A stretch of DNA of 64,000 nucleotides from ANME-2 cluster archaeon (GCA_014237145.1 JAAXOC010000032.1:1-64000); one strand, 5' to 3'. Counted from the stretch's first letter, positions 52,945-61,931 are shown. Translations and numbers: made by a program. Notes: generated from the sequence alone by a model not told the origin.

Positions 52945-54242
52945 GATGAAGCCCCCTTTATCTCTCTTACCTTTGCAATTATCTTATCCAGCACTTCTTC
53001 ATCAGATGGGAAGTCCACATCCACCAGCTTGCGCATCCGCAGACTCACAGAATCCATCCTGTATGCTGTACCTTCCAGTTCCACGCCAGATACCTTGGTT
53101 GGTATCACGATATTTGCCATCTCGGTTGTCGGGTTGTGGAACGGGTCAACCTGTATTACAGGCACCTTGCTCATCCGGGCAATGGACTGGGCGGGGAAAT
53201 GTGCTCCTGCATCCCCGGCAATGATCATAGCTGAATCAATCTCTTCCCGCATCAGCAGGTCATTGGAACATGTCTCACCCGGATTATAGTATGGAATGCC
53301 CCTTGACATATCCACTGCATTGGCAAAACCTGTCTCCCAGGCGCACACCTGACCGAATCCGGTCACATTATAATGACCGCGCATGGGTAGGATACTGTGC
53401 TTGCCATGGGCATTCAGTTCGGTGATAAGGGACACCGCATTATCGATGTTCTTATACTTACCACGGCTCTGTGTCAGACCCATACCAAAGTATACCATGC
53501 CGTACTTCGCACCCTTCATGGCCTCTCCAAGTTCAACTAATTTCTCTTTGGGCACACCGCCTACGCTATCCGGGATCACGTCGGCTTTATCAGCAACAAC
53601 AGCCCGCAGGGCCGAAATAACCATATAGTCCTCTCCCGGATTCACCTGTACATACTCGTCAGCCATCTCGGCAGTATCGGTCTTTCTGACATCAAATACC
53701 ACGACTTTCCTGGATTTACGTCCCTTGGTAGTGAAAAATCCTTTGTTAAATACTGAATACCTGCTCATATGCCTGGGATGGGCCTGTACCGGGTTGCACC
53801 CCCAGAATACTACCAGATCGGTCCTGTTGGCGAACTGGCCCAGGGTACCGGTGGGTAGTCCCTTCTCGTGGACACCCAGGGCAGACGGCCCGTGACACAC
53901 ACTGGCTGTATTATCTATAATTCCTCCCACCTCTTCGTTGAGCAGGACACCTTTCTTCATCATCTCGCATACGCCTGATGCCCAGCCGTACAACAGTGGG
54001 CGCTTGGAATTGGCAAGTATCTTTGCAGACTCATTAATGGCCTCATCATAGGATACTTCCCTGAACTCACCGTTCTTGTCGTCCCGCATCATGGGCGCCT
54101 TGATCCTGTCATGGCCCATGATCTTGCTTGTGCCTATCTTGCAGGCATGTTTCACATCCACTACCTTATTGTTCTCCACTTCCACTGTCAGGTCATCACA
54201 CAGACATCCGCAGAATGGACAGAGTACATCTTTGATTATCAT
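52941..54242 (-). CDS. fwdB: Formylmethanofuran dehydrogenase subunit B
   Basis: The protein has 433 residues. The N-terminal CPFCGCLCDDL (8-18) with Cys34 binds a [4Fe-4S] cluster. NTASVCHGPSA has Cys116, the expected tungsten or molybdenum ligand; it is Cys, not selenocysteine. Molybdopterin-binding segments include VFWGCNPVQAHPRHMSRY and MRGHYNVTGFGQV. It reduces CO2 to formate with ferredoxin electrons. Whether W or Mo is used cannot be read from the sequence. It is 12 bp after fwdD and overlaps fwdA by 4 bp. Confidence 0.96.
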   Translation of the reverse strand: MIIKDVLCPFCGCLCDDLTVEVENNKVVDVKHACKIGTSKIMGHDRIKAPMMRDDKNGEFREVSYDEAINESAKILANSKRPLLYGWASGVCEMMKKGVLLNEEVGGIIDNTASVCHGPSALGVHEKGLPTGTLGQFANRTDLVVFWGCNPVQAHPRHMSRYSVFNKGFFTTKGRKSRKVVVFDVRKTDTAEMADEYVQVNPGEDYMVISALRAVVADKADVIPDSVGGVPKEKLVELGEAMKGAKYGMVYFGMGLTQSRGKYKNIDNAVSLITELNAHGKHSILPMRGHYNVTGFGQVCAWETGFANAVDMSRGIPYYNPGETCSNDLLMREEIDSAMIIAGDAGAHFPAQSIARMSKVPVIQVDPFHNPTTEMANIVIPTKVSGVELEGTAYRMDSVSLRMRKLVDVDFPSDEEVLDKIIAKVREIKGASS

Positions 54243-54254
54243 ATCCTACCTCCC

Positions 54255-54632
54255 TCATTTTAACCTGGCCATGAGTTCAGGCATGGTCGGTGCTTTTTCA
54301 TCAGTTGGCTCAACGACTGCGGAAATACCCTTGAATCCGGGCATTCCGCATCCTTTTGTATCCGGGTCTACAACCGCATTGGCCCATGGTCCCATGGGTA
54401 TGAACACCAAACCATCCGGGTTGCCATCACAAATTGCCATCGGCACTACAACACTTCCGTGATCTGTAGTTACCTTGACATTGTTTCCGGGCTCAACACC
54501 TAACGAACTGGCATCTCCTGAGTTCATCTCACAATACGCTGCAGCATCAAAATACGCTTGTGAAGTCTTGTTTTCCAGATTACAACCCTGGTTAACAGTC
54601 CTTCCTGAAATGAAAGTTGCATTCAAATTCAT
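54255..54632 (-). CDS. fwdD: Formylmethanofuran dehydrogenase subunit D
   Basis: The protein has 125 residues. It has the molybdopterin dinucleotide-binding C-terminal fold: GRTVNQGCNLENKTSQAYFD, AAYCEMNSGDASSLGVEPGN, and IPMGPWANAVVDPDTKGCGM. With FwdB it completes the pterin-binding enzyme. It is the first gene of fwdDBAC. GAGGGAAATAA just upstream serves as ribosome binding site. The leader contains three 36-bp direct repeats. Confidence 0.94.
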   Translation of the reverse strand: MNLNATFISGRTVNQGCNLENKTSQAYFDAAAYCEMNSGDASSLGVEPGNNVKVTTDHGSVVVPMAICDGNPDGLVFIPMGPWANAVVDPDTKGCGMPGFKGISAVVEPTDEKAPTMPELMARLK

Positions 54633-54652
54633 TTATTTCCCTCATTTAAACT

Positions 54653-54760
54653 AAGTTAACGACTCTACCAAAGTCACTTGTCACGTGTAAGTTGACGACT
54701 CTACCAAAGTCACTAGCCACGTGTAAGTTGACGACTCTACCAAAGTCACTAGTCACATGT
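54653..54760 (-). repeat. Three 36-bp direct repeats in the fwd operon leader
   Basis: Head-to-tail units lie at 54653-54688, 54689-54724 and 54725-54760, with only one to three differences between units. On the coding strand each contains ACACGTG, then GTGACTTTGGTAGAGTCGT, in which GACT and AGTC can pair as a small stem-loop. The array ends 21 bp before the fwdD ATG, and its upstream edge lies about 20 bp from a TATA-like box. It could be a multi-site operator or a set of leader RNA hairpins. Confidence 0.85.
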
Positions 54761-54778
54761 AAGTAAACCTTCGACTTT

Positions 54779-54792
54779 CTTATTTAAAAAGG
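54779..54792 (-). promoter_or_regulatory. Probable TATA box of the fwd operon
   Basis: The minus-strand CCTTTTTAAATAAG is the only strong TATA-like box between fwdD and the divergently placed upstream gene end. With usual spacing, transcription would begin near 54755-54762, at the edge of the three direct repeats. Confidence 0.45.
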
Positions 54793-54828
54793 ATGTGATT
54801 TTAATTTGCTGGGATGAGGATTAATAAG

Positions 54829-55815
54829 TCAGAACATCTCCAGTTCTAATCCCACCTTCTTCTCCAGCGCTTTTTGGTATGCCAGGTCTGCAGTTGCCAC
54901 ATCCTGAATGGCAAGACCTGTGGAGTCAAAGACTGTTATATCACTTTCGTCCTCTCTTCCCTGCTTGATACCACTGACCACCTGGCCCAGTTCAGCATAT
55001 ATCTCGTTCACTGAAAATATGCCTGTTGAGATGGGCACATTCACCTCGCCCGAATGAGATGCCTGTTGGATGGCATCTACTATTACCTTTGCATTTTTAA
55101 GGATCATTGGATCAAGTTCTTCTTTACCTGCTGCATCCGCCCCTATAGCATTGATATGGGTACCCTCCCTGATCCATCCAGCCTTGACCACCGGACTCTT
55201 CACAGGGGTTGTAGTCACAAGGATATCACAATCACATACTTCATGAACATCTGGTTCTGATTCTATTTCGACTCTCATTTCCTTCTCCATCTCTACTTTA
55301 AATGCAACAGTAGACTCTTTAGACCTGTCAAATATCTTTACCTTCTTAATGTCCCTGACTGCCATAATGGCACGAAGCTGCGTCCTTGCCTGCCTCCCCA
55401 GTCCTATCATGCCCACGACCCTTGAATCTTCCCTTGAAAGATATTTTGCAGCCACTCCACCGGCAGCACCGGTACGCAGGTCGGTCAGGCTGGTTCCATC
55501 CATCACTGCCAGGGGTGCGCCTGTCTTTGTGGAATTCAATACCATCAAGGCCATGACCGTAGGCAGCCCGATTTTTGGGTTGTCGGGATGCACATTCACC
55601 AGTTTGACGCCTGCGATATCCATGTCTTCCAGGTAACCTGGCATAGTGCGCAGGTCGCCGTTGTGCGCCTTAAAATCCAGGTAAATCTTCGGCGGCATCT
55701 GGACCCTGCCCAGACCATGCTCCCAGAATGCATTTTCCACAACCGGAAGTACATTGTGTATGTCTATCAACCCATCCATATCCTTACGGTTCAGCCAGAG
55801 TATCGTTATGCCCAT
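54829..55815 (-). CDS. Alanine dehydrogenase / ornithine cyclodeaminase family enzyme
   Basis: The protein has 328 residues. GVKLVNVHPDNPKIGLPTVM and LAVMDGTSLTDLRTGAAGGV contain the substrate-binding Lys and Arg of the family. MIGLGRQARTQLRAI is the Rossmann NAD loop (GxGxxA). INAIGADAAGKEELDPMI is also conserved. The archaeal branch typified by Archaeoglobus acts as alanine dehydrogenase, but ornithine cyclodeaminase activity cannot be excluded. It is transcribed toward the fwd leader and probably on its own. Confidence 0.88.
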   Translation of the reverse strand: MGITILWLNRKDMDGLIDIHNVLPVVENAFWEHGLGRVQMPPKIYLDFKAHNGDLRTMPGYLEDMDIAGVKLVNVHPDNPKIGLPTVMALMVLNSTKTGAPLAVMDGTSLTDLRTGAAGGVAAKYLSREDSRVVGMIGLGRQARTQLRAIMAVRDIKKVKIFDRSKESTVAFKVEMEKEMRVEIESEPDVHEVCDCDILVTTTPVKSPVVKAGWIREGTHINAIGADAAGKEELDPMILKNAKVIVDAIQQASHSGEVNVPISTGIFSVNEIYAELGQVVSGIKQGREDESDITVFDSTGLAIQDVATADLAYQKALEKKVGLELEMF

Positions 55816-55909
55816 AAATATTACCCTAAATAGTTATTGTCCGGTACATCGCATAAAAGTTATGATATTTTTGCCTCATTCCCAGAAGGTTAATTGTTTA
55901 AAAGGTCAA

Positions 55910-56254
55910 CTACTTAAAAGTCAATTGTTCACCTGGTATCAAATTGAATCGTTCTACTGTTCCCGGGTTCATTTCAATAATATATTTGACCCTTTTCATC
56001 CGTTTGTAACCGGTCCATGGTTTTAGTGTGGCGGTCCCGATAATCTTTTTATCAGAATCCAGGAATATTACATCGATCGGGAAGACCATGAACAACATAT
56101 GGACCCAAACCGTACCAGCTCTTCTAAGGACAAAAATAAGGGCAAAATCCTCAGGTATGCTCTTATGCAGCATTAATCCCAGCATCTGGCTGAAAATATT
56201 TTTCGCATATGAAATCTCACTAGCAATGGGCGTACCATTATATATTAATACCAT
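55910..56254 (-). CDS. DUF192 family protein
   Basis: The protein has about 114 residues from the Met at 56254. The open frame continues to 56395, but that part lies over the aIF1 gene start and is not conserved. Family motifs are AKNIFSQMLGLMLHKSIPED, the short VHMLFMVFPIDVIFLD core, and IEMNPGTVERFNLIPGEQLT at the end. DUF192 members are small beta-barrel proteins of unknown role, often exported; no clear signal peptide is seen here. It is divergent from aIF1. Confidence 0.82.
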   Translation of the reverse strand: MVLIYNGTPIASEISYAKNIFSQMLGLMLHKSIPEDFALIFVLRRAGTVWVHMLFMVFPIDVIFLDSDKKIIGTATLKPWTGYKRMKRVKYIIEMNPGTVERFNLIPGEQLTFK

Positions 56255-56328
56255 CAGTATCAACCAATACAAAGGCATTAAATATAATAATGCTGTATCT
56301 ATCCTAATATGGAGGAACAATTCAAGAA

Positions 56329-56637
56329 ATGAGTTCAGAGATGTGTACCGTTTGCGGTCTTCCCAGAGAGCTTTGTATCTGTGAAGAGGTCGCAAAGGAA
56401 CAACAGCGAATTATTGTGAAGATAAATCGGCGGAGATATGGAAAAGAAGTGACAGTTATTGAAGGTCTGGATCCATATGAAATTGATCTACATGAACTAA
56501 TAACTTATCTTAAATCCAAGTTCGCCTGTGGTGGCACGGTGAAGAGCGATGCAATTGAATTGCAGGGAAATCATAAAAACAGAATGAAAGATGTGCTTGT
56601 AAAAAGGGGTTTTTCCCCGGAACAGATAAAAGTTTAA
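56329..56637 (+). CDS. Translation initiation factor 1 (SUI1/eIF1 family)
   Basis: The protein has 102 residues. An N-terminal zinc-knuckle-like [16 protein letters not shown] precedes the SUI1 domain. Typical segments are [40 protein letters not shown] and [14 protein letters not shown]. aIF1 helps the small ribosomal subunit select the start codon. It is a single gene with an upstream AGGAGG-like stretch (ATGGAGGAAC) about 20 bp before the ATG. Confidence 0.95.
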   Translation: MSSEMCTVCGLPRELCICEEVAKEQQRIIVKINRRRYGKEVTVIEGLDPYEIDLHELITYLKSKFACGGTVKSDAIELQGNHKNRMKDVLVKRGFSPEQIKV

Positions 56638-56776
56638 TTTTCACTTTTTATTAATAGATAGGACGTATTGGATAGTATATATTTTATGTACTAATTACTA
56701 TATTTTACATTTACCGATTCAGGAAATTATATGCATATTGGGAAATATGTACCCCTAAAATCGAGGTGACAATAAA

Positions 56777-57940
56777 GTGGTATGGATATATATGGATCAT
56801 GGTGCTACTACCAGACCCGATCCTGAAGTTGTAAATGCAATGCTACCCTTTTTTAATGAATTCTTTGGGAATGCATCCAGTCTTCATACTTTCGGGCAGG
56901 AGGCAGCGCAGGCATTGATCAGTTCAAGGAAAACGGTCGCTGATTTTCTCGGGGCCGAACCTGAAGAGATCATATTCACATCAGGTGGGACCGAATCAGA
57001 TAACCTTGCCCTTAAAGGCATAGCCTACCTGAAAAAGAATAAGGGAAAACATATCATAACCTCGGTGATAGAACATCCTGCTATACTAAACACTTGTAAA
57101 TATCTCGGTGATATAGGCTATAGAATAACCTATTTACCTGTAGACGACCAGGGGCTGGTAGACCCTGCCGATGTTGAAGATGCTATCACTGATAATACAA
57201 TATTAATTTCGATCATGCATGCCAACAACGAAATTGGCACCATCCAGCCTATTAAGGAGATCAGTGCAATTGCCCATGAGCATGGGGTACTGGTACATAC
57301 CGATGCAGTCCAGTCCGTTGGCAAGATGTCGGTCAATGTGGATGACCTGGGTGTGGATATGCTGTCAATATCTGCCCACAAGATATATGGACCAAAAGGT
57401 GTAGGCGCATTGTATGTACGCAAAGGCACCCGGCTCCAGGGTCTGTCACAAGGCGGCAGCCACGAAATGAAAAAACGTGCCGGTACTGAGAACATCCCTG
57501 GTATTGTGGGCATGGCAAAAGCCGTCGAACTGGCAGAACAGAGGCTGGAGGGTGATACAAAATACCTGGAAAACCTGAGGGATACCATGATCAGGAAGAT
57601 ACTGGACTCAATCCCGGAATCATACCTGAACGGTCATCCCACGAAACGTCTGTGTAATAACGTACACGTCAGGTTTAGTTATGTGGAAGGCGAATCCCTG
57701 CTCATGATGCTCGACATGAAAGGAGTGGCTGTATCCACAGGTTCTGCCTGCTCGTCAAAATCGCTGGAACCTTCACATGTACTTGCGGCTCTGAATATCA
57801 TACCAGAAGAGATACACGGAAATCTTAGGATCACACTGGGGCGCGAGAATACTATGGATGAAGTGGATTATGTGGTAGAGAACCTGATCGATATCGTGAA
57901 AAAACTAAGGGCCATGTCACCCATTGCTCCGAAAGATTAA
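56777..57940 (+). CDS. iscS: Cysteine desulfurase (NifS/IscS)
   Basis: The protein has 387 residues from a GTG start, with GAGGTGA 8-14 bp upstream. It is a PLP enzyme: the lysine lies in DMLSISAHKIYGPKGVGALY, the His in VIEHPAI, and the mobile-loop Cys in VSTGSACSSKSLEPSHVLAA. DHGATTRPDPEVVNAMLPFF is the usual start. It releases sulfur from cysteine for Fe-S cluster building. It is followed by iscU after 51 bp, so the pair forms a minimal ISC operon. Confidence 0.94.
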   Translation: MVWIYMDHGATTRPDPEVVNAMLPFFNEFFGNASSLHTFGQEAAQALISSRKTVADFLGAEPEEIIFTSGGTESDNLALKGIAYLKKNKGKHIITSVIEHPAILNTCKYLGDIGYRITYLPVDDQGLVDPADVEDAITDNTILISIMHANNEIGTIQPIKEISAIAHEHGVLVHTDAVQSVGKMSVNVDDLGVDMLSISAHKIYGPKGVGALYVRKGTRLQGLSQGGSHEMKKRAGTENIPGIVGMAKAVELAEQRLEGDTKYLENLRDTMIRKILDSIPESYLNGHPTKRLCNNVHVRFSYVEGESLLMMLDMKGVAVSTGSACSSKSLEPSHVLAALNIIPEEIHGNLRITLGRENTMDEVDYVVENLIDIVKKLRAMSPIAPKD

Positions 57941-57991
57941 TTGTTAAGTTATTAAATCGTTCAATAATTTTAATATCAGAGTGATAAAAAT

Positions 57992-58369
57992 ATGTACAGT
58001 GAAAAAGTAATGGATCATTTCAGCAATCCCAGGAATGTTGGCGAGATAGAGGATGCTGACGGTGTGGGAGAAGTGGGTAACCCTGTTTGCGGTGATATGA
58101 TGAACATCTATATCAAGGTCGATGATGGCAAACTGACAGATATTAAATTCAAGACATTTGGCTGCGGTGCGGCTATTGCCACTAGCAGCATGATCACAGA
58201 AATGGCTATGGGCATGACCATTGAGCAAGCTCTTGAGATCACCAGGGACAGTGTGGCCGATGCACTGGACGGGCTGCCGCCTGTTAAATTGCACTGCTCG
58301 AACCTGGCCGCTGATGGGCTGCATGCTGCCATTGAAGATTACCTGAAAAAAAAGGAAGCTGGTAATTAA
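57992..58369 (+). CDS. iscU: Fe-S cluster scaffold protein (IscU/NifU N-terminal type)
   Basis: The protein has 125 residues. The three scaffold cysteines are in GNPVCGDMM, FGCGAAIATSS and LHCSNLAADG, with the Asp of the CGD motif. YSEKVMDHFSNPRNVGEIED is the family start. It accepts sulfur from the upstream IscS and assembles a [2Fe-2S] cluster. The length is normal. The sequence 58370-58502 after it contains no gene. Confidence 0.94.
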   Translation: MYSEKVMDHFSNPRNVGEIEDADGVGEVGNPVCGDMMNIYIKVDDGKLTDIKFKTFGCGAAIATSSMITEMAMGMTIEQALEITRDSVADALDGLPPVKLHCSNLAADGLHAAIEDYLKKKEAGN

Positions 58370-58502
58370 AGGAAAATACCAGCATGGGGCCACCTTGCCG
58401 GATGATGGTGTAAAGGGTCCTTCCTGTCATAAGAGTTCTGACTGTAATAAGGGTAAAACCGGCTCATAAGTATCCACTGCCTGAAACCGGGACAAGAAAA
58501 GG

Positions 58503-59153
58503 TTATTGTTCCTTCAGGATCCTTCTGGCTGCTATCATACGCTGAAGGACCGTGAGGTGGGATATCACTGCCACCACCAGGACAGCCCAGTGCAATAATC
58601 CCGTAAATGCGCCCAGGATGATCAATATCATACGCTCGGCCCGCTCTGCCACCCCGATGTTCAGTACCCCTGTCCCGCCAGCCTCTGCCCTTGCCCTTGT
58701 ATAACTGACAAGCAGTGACCCCGTAAGTGCTAAGCCACCAAGGAACCAGTCATTTTCGATATAAGGTGCTAAGCCACAAAAGAGCCAGTCATTACCGATA
58801 TAAGGTGGAAATGCCGCATGCCCTCCCCACATGATACCTAAAAACACGGCAGCATCGGCATATCTATCTGATACCGAATCAAGGAGGCCACCGAACTTAG
58901 TGACCCGGCCGTTCTCCCTGGCCACGGCCCCGTCAAGCACATCAAAGAAACCGCCAAGTAGCAGCATCAATCCTGCAATTACCAGATTTCCGGCTGCAAA
59001 ATATAGTCCGGCTGCAATGCAGAATACCAGGGCCAGGATAGTTACTGTGTTAGGATTTATCCTGCTGAATATCCTTGCTATGGGTTTTACCCAGTCCGTT
59101 AATATATCCTTTTTCCTATTGAGCAATACATTCCTCCAGGGACTTTCAGGCAA
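58503..59153 (-). CDS. CDP-alcohol phosphatidyltransferase (probable archaetidylinositol phosphate synthase)
   Basis: The protein has 216 residues and about six membrane segments. The catalytic motif D(x2)DG(x2)AR(x8)G(x3)D(x3)D is complete: Asp71, Asp74, Gly75, Ala78, Arg79, Gly88, Asp92, Asp96. The enzyme joins a CDP-archaeol lipid to a polar alcohol; archaeal forms of this length usually make archaetidylinositol phosphate. Residues about 117-142 contain a short internal duplication (YIGNDWLFCGLAP and YIENDWFLGGLAL), also visible in DNA. It overlaps the upstream small gene by 8 bp. Confidence 0.87.
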   Translation of the reverse strand: MPESPWRNVLLNRKKDILTDWVKPIARIFSRINPNTVTILALVFCIAAGLYFAAGNLVIAGLMLLLGGFFDVLDGAVARENGRVTKFGGLLDSVSDRYADAAVFLGIMWGGHAAFPPYIGNDWLFCGLAPYIENDWFLGGLALTGSLLVSYTRARAEAGGTGVLNIGVAERAERMILIILGAFTGLLHWAVLVVAVISHLTVLQRMIAARRILKEQ

Positions 59154-59547
59154 TCCTGAACATCGTGCTTTTCCAACGTGGATCTAACCGACCCAGTATT
59201 ATCTTTGAGGCACCTAGCAGCAGAATACCAGATCCTGCAATGCAAAGCGTTGCAATACTGTCATTCATTTGGTAATAGAATGATAAAAGTGTTTGTGCTA
59301 CAAGCGCGGGAACTACGGCAACAGCGAACTGGAACAGAATTTTTGCGTCCAATAGGTAACTGTTAATGAACAGGCCTGTAAGATAGGCGAAACTTTTTAA
59401 TTTCTTGAGCCTCCGGCAAAATGGATGTAACAGCTTTAAAATGCCAATAAACACATAGGACGGTTCAGTTTTTCTTAAATTTCCTCCTAAAGGTTCGGAT
59501 TGAAGGGATTTTAGGCAATTTTTGAGACAATATATGCCCAAACTCAA
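59146..59547 (-). CDS. Hypothetical membrane protein upstream of the phosphatidyltransferase
   Basis: The open frame has 133 residues with two or three membrane segments in its second half (AKILFQFAVAVVPALVAQTL; IATLCIAGSGILLLGASKII). The first 50 residues are not membrane-like and the start is uncertain; an internal Met or other start is possible. The 8-bp overlap with the downstream lipid gene supports translation. I do not recognise the family. Confidence 0.5.
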   Translation of the reverse strand: MSLGIYCLKNCLKSLQSEPLGGNLRKTEPSYVFIGILKLLHPFCRRLKKLKSFAYLTGLFINSYLLDAKILFQFAVAVVPALVAQTLLSFYYQMNDSIATLCIAGSGILLLGASKIILGRLDPRWKSTMFRIA

Positions 59548-60055
59548 AAGAATTAATTCAACTGTATCGAAATGTATTTAAGATAGGTGCTAATGAATAC
59601 GTTATGATTAGATCAAAATTATTGTTATTTTTAGATTTCTAGCAATAATATGAACTTAAATAACCAATATAGTTATATTTTACTTAGAATTTCAATTAAA
59701 ATATTTATAAATAAATTTTTTAAAAATATACACCTTAACAATCTCATAAATCAAAAAATAACGAATATACTCTGGAATGCCAGAGCCTCTCTTATGATCT
59801 TTTGAACAATAAAGAACCGCAGATACACGCAGATGAACTCAGATTTCGCATGCAGTATCCGCGTTTATCTGCGTTCATCCACGGTGAATAGAACTGAATA
59901 ATGAGTGTAACCAGAAATCAAGAGGGTCACCCTGTATGAGTGAACTGAAATGGGGTGGCATGGAGTGGAAGAAAGGATGGGCGTTGGGAGTTGTTTAATA
60001 TAAGGAAATCAAAATAAACTTAAAAAATAAATAGCTCTGACCTGATAAACATCTG
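59548..60055. other. Intergenic region with a long imperfect palindrome
   Basis: About 500 bp without a gene. The left part is extremely AT-rich. The middle holds the CGCAGAT-type hairpin described separately. The right part (59890-60000) shows no open frame or structure that I recognise. Confidence 0.5.
59817..59884. repeat. CGCAGAT-type intergenic hairpin, copy 2
   Basis: A 28-nt arm beginning CCGCAGATACACGCAGATG pairs with a complementary arm ending CTGCGTTCATCCACGG, with about eight mismatches and a loop of 12 nt. It is related to the hairpin at 43183-43225 and more loosely to ACCGCAGAG...GTACGCAGAG at 61837-61864. Confidence 0.7.
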
Positions 60056-60694
60056 CTAAATTATACCTGTTATTGCCTCTTCAACTCCTGTTATTACAAA
60101 CTGGACTGCTATAGCTGCCAGAAGCAGACCCATAATCCTTACAATAACCATCGTTCCCGTTTTACCCAAGATTTCAAATGCCTTTTCGGACCTGGATAGA
60201 ATAAAATATGAAATAAGGAACACCAGACCAATATCTAAGAAGAGGAGGATTTTATTTGTAGTTCCATTTGCAGCATGGAAAAGTACTATTCCTGTCGTTA
60301 TAGCCCCGGGTCCGGTAAGCAAAGGAACAGCGAGAGGGGTAACCACGACATCTTCTTTAATTAATGCCTCTTCTTCTTCCTCAGCACTGCTTTTAGTATG
60401 TGGCCTTCTACCGAAGAGCATCTCAATGGAGATAATAAATAAAAGTAAACCACCTGCTATTCTAAAAGAGTACATCTCTATACTCAACAAACGAAATATT
60501 GTATCTCCTGCAAGAGTGAAGATTATTAAGACTATAGCTGCAATAATTGTGGCCTTTTTGACCATTTTCTTCCGATCAGATTTTTTGAAATTGGCAAGTA
60601 TTGCCATGAAAAGGGGCACGTTCACTATAGGATCCACAATAATGAAGAGTGTGATAAATGAAGATAAGGCAAAATTGAAATCCATAATTTTCAA
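60056..60694 (-). CDS. MarC family integral membrane protein
   Basis: The protein has 212 residues and six membrane segments. FIIVDPIVNVPLFMAILANF is the MarC hallmark (DP-x2-N-x-P). VTPLAVPLLTGPGAITTGIV is the second symmetrical motif (PLA-PLLTGPGAI). A Glu-rich cytoplasmic loop (TKSSAEEEEEALIKEDV) joins the halves. The function of MarC proteins is not established; a link to antibiotic resistance has been withdrawn. The start could also be the Met at residue 4. Confidence 0.9.
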   Translation of the reverse strand: MKIMDFNFALSSFITLFIIVDPIVNVPLFMAILANFKKSDRKKMVKKATIIAAIVLIIFTLAGDTIFRLLSIEMYSFRIAGGLLLFIISIEMLFGRRPHTKSSAEEEEEALIKEDVVVTPLAVPLLTGPGAITTGIVLFHAANGTTNKILLFLDIGLVFLISYFILSRSEKAFEILGKTGTMVIVRIMGLLLAAIAVQFVITGVEEAITGII

Positions 60695-60892
60695 TCTATA
60701 ATTGTGTTTCTACCTTTATAAGATTTGTATTGGAGCAGTAGGAGAGTCGAAGAAGGGATAGAGACCGGAATTATCAATTAAAATCAGCCTTTGAATAATA
60801 TTTCGAAATTTAGTTACTTCTTTGTCAATGCTCTTAGAGCCCCACCCACGTCGGCCTATCGGACTTCACTCCCCCAGACCACCGAAATAATC

Positions 60893-60992
60893 GAAAAGCG
60901 CCTGCCAGCCCCCACACCGCAAGGACGGGCGGAGCAGATCAGGAGGGGGCACCAGGGCAGAGGGGAGGCAAGAGGGGGCGGTAGCAGAGCCG
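60893..60992 (+). repeat. GC-rich 100-bp repeat, copy 1
   Basis: It shares AGCGCCTGCC, AGCCCCCACACC, GGGCGGAGCAGATCAG and AGAGGGGGCGG with copies at 61708-61801 and 62087-62184. It is far richer in G+C than its surroundings. It lies upstream of the nitroreductase gene, same strand. An open frame runs through it by chance because of the composition. Confidence 0.85.
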
Positions 60993-61086
60993 TTTGAGAG
61001 ATAGCTATAATTAGAAAGATGAAAATGTAAAATAACTTAGATATTTAACCGATAAAAATTGGAAAAATAAAGGAGTATATAATATT

Positions 61087-61602
61087 ATGGTTGTGCTGAA
61101 AGTTATTCAATCGAGACGAAGTATACGATCGTATGATTCCCGTAATGTGGAAGAGGATAAATTGTTGAGAGTACTTGAATCTGGTAAACTTTCCCCCTCA
61201 GCTGGGAACCGCCAGGAACGTAGATTTATAGTAATAAAAGATGCAAACACAAGAAAATTGCTTTCTGAAGCGGCAAGCAACCAGAGATTTGTGGCTGAGG
61301 CACCTGTTGTAATTGCAGCCTGTTCAGTTGAAAAGGAATATATAATGAAATGCGGTCAACTGGCTTATCCCATTGATACTGCAATTGCTGTGGATCATAT
61401 GACTCTTCAAGCTGTTGAGGAAGGACTTGGAACTTGCTGGATCGGTGCATTCGATGAAGAAAATGTCAAAGAATTATTAAATATACCGCATGATATACGT
61501 GTAGTTGCTCTTCTATCTCTTGGGTATCCATTAACTATTCCACAGCCTACACCGAGAAAAAGCCTTGATAAGGTCGTGATGTGGGAGAGATGGAGTTTTT
61601 GA
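61087..61602 (+). CDS. Nitroreductase family flavoprotein
   Basis: The protein has 171 residues. VIQSRRSIRSYDSRNVEEDK is the FMN phosphate-binding start (RRS.R.Y). LSPSAGNRQERRFIVI and QAVEEGLGTCWIGAFDEENV, then VVALLSLGYPLTIPQPTPRK, are all typical. The enzyme should bind FMN and reduce an unknown substrate with NAD(P)H or another donor. AAAGGAG lies 15 bp before the ATG. It is flanked by copies of the GC-rich repeat on both sides. Confidence 0.92.
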   Translation: MVVLKVIQSRRSIRSYDSRNVEEDKLLRVLESGKLSPSAGNRQERRFIVIKDANTRKLLSEAASNQRFVAEAPVVIAACSVEKEYIMKCGQLAYPIDTAIAVDHMTLQAVEEGLGTCWIGAFDEENVKELLNIPHDIRVVALLSLGYPLTIPQPTPRKSLDKVVMWERWSF

Positions 61603-61707
61603 AGCTTATCTGGTAATTGGTCTGTGCACTGACTTCAAAATTATGCATCTCACATATCCAAACACGAATACCTGCTCTGAAAAGGCCGCCACTGACCCGC
61701 ATGCAAT

Positions 61708-61801
61708 AGCGCCTTTCAGCCCCCACACCACAAGAACGGGCGGAGCAGATCGGTGGGGCACCTGGGCAGCGTGAAGGCGAGAGGGGGCGGCAGCAGAGCC
61801 G
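61708..61801 (+). repeat. GC-rich 100-bp repeat, copy 2
   Basis: It begins AGCGCCTTTCAGCCCCCACA and ends GGGGGCGGCAGCAGAGCCG. It is closely similar to copy 1 (60893-60992) and lies 105 bp downstream of the nitroreductase stop, in the same orientation. Confidence 0.85.
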
Positions 61802-61931
61802 AAGAATAGAGGGGAGCTGGAATCAGTTCAATAATAACCGCAGAGTTCGCTGAGGTACGCAGAGATGGCGAAAAATGCTCTACGCATCCGGTCATCGCCG
61901 GTTCAAAGTTCAAACAAATCCACAAGGTTGG

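Noticed and set aside
54653-54760. Possible CRISPR array at the fwd leader
   Set aside because: The three repeats are directly joined with no spacers, and no cas genes are present.
56255-56395. N-terminal extension of the DUF192 protein
   Set aside because: It overlaps the divergent aIF1 gene and adds residues not typical of the family; the Met at 56254 fits the domain start.
60791-60997. Open frame of 68 residues before the nitroreductase
   Set aside because: It is produced by the GC-rich repeat copy 1 and is not preserved in the other two copies.
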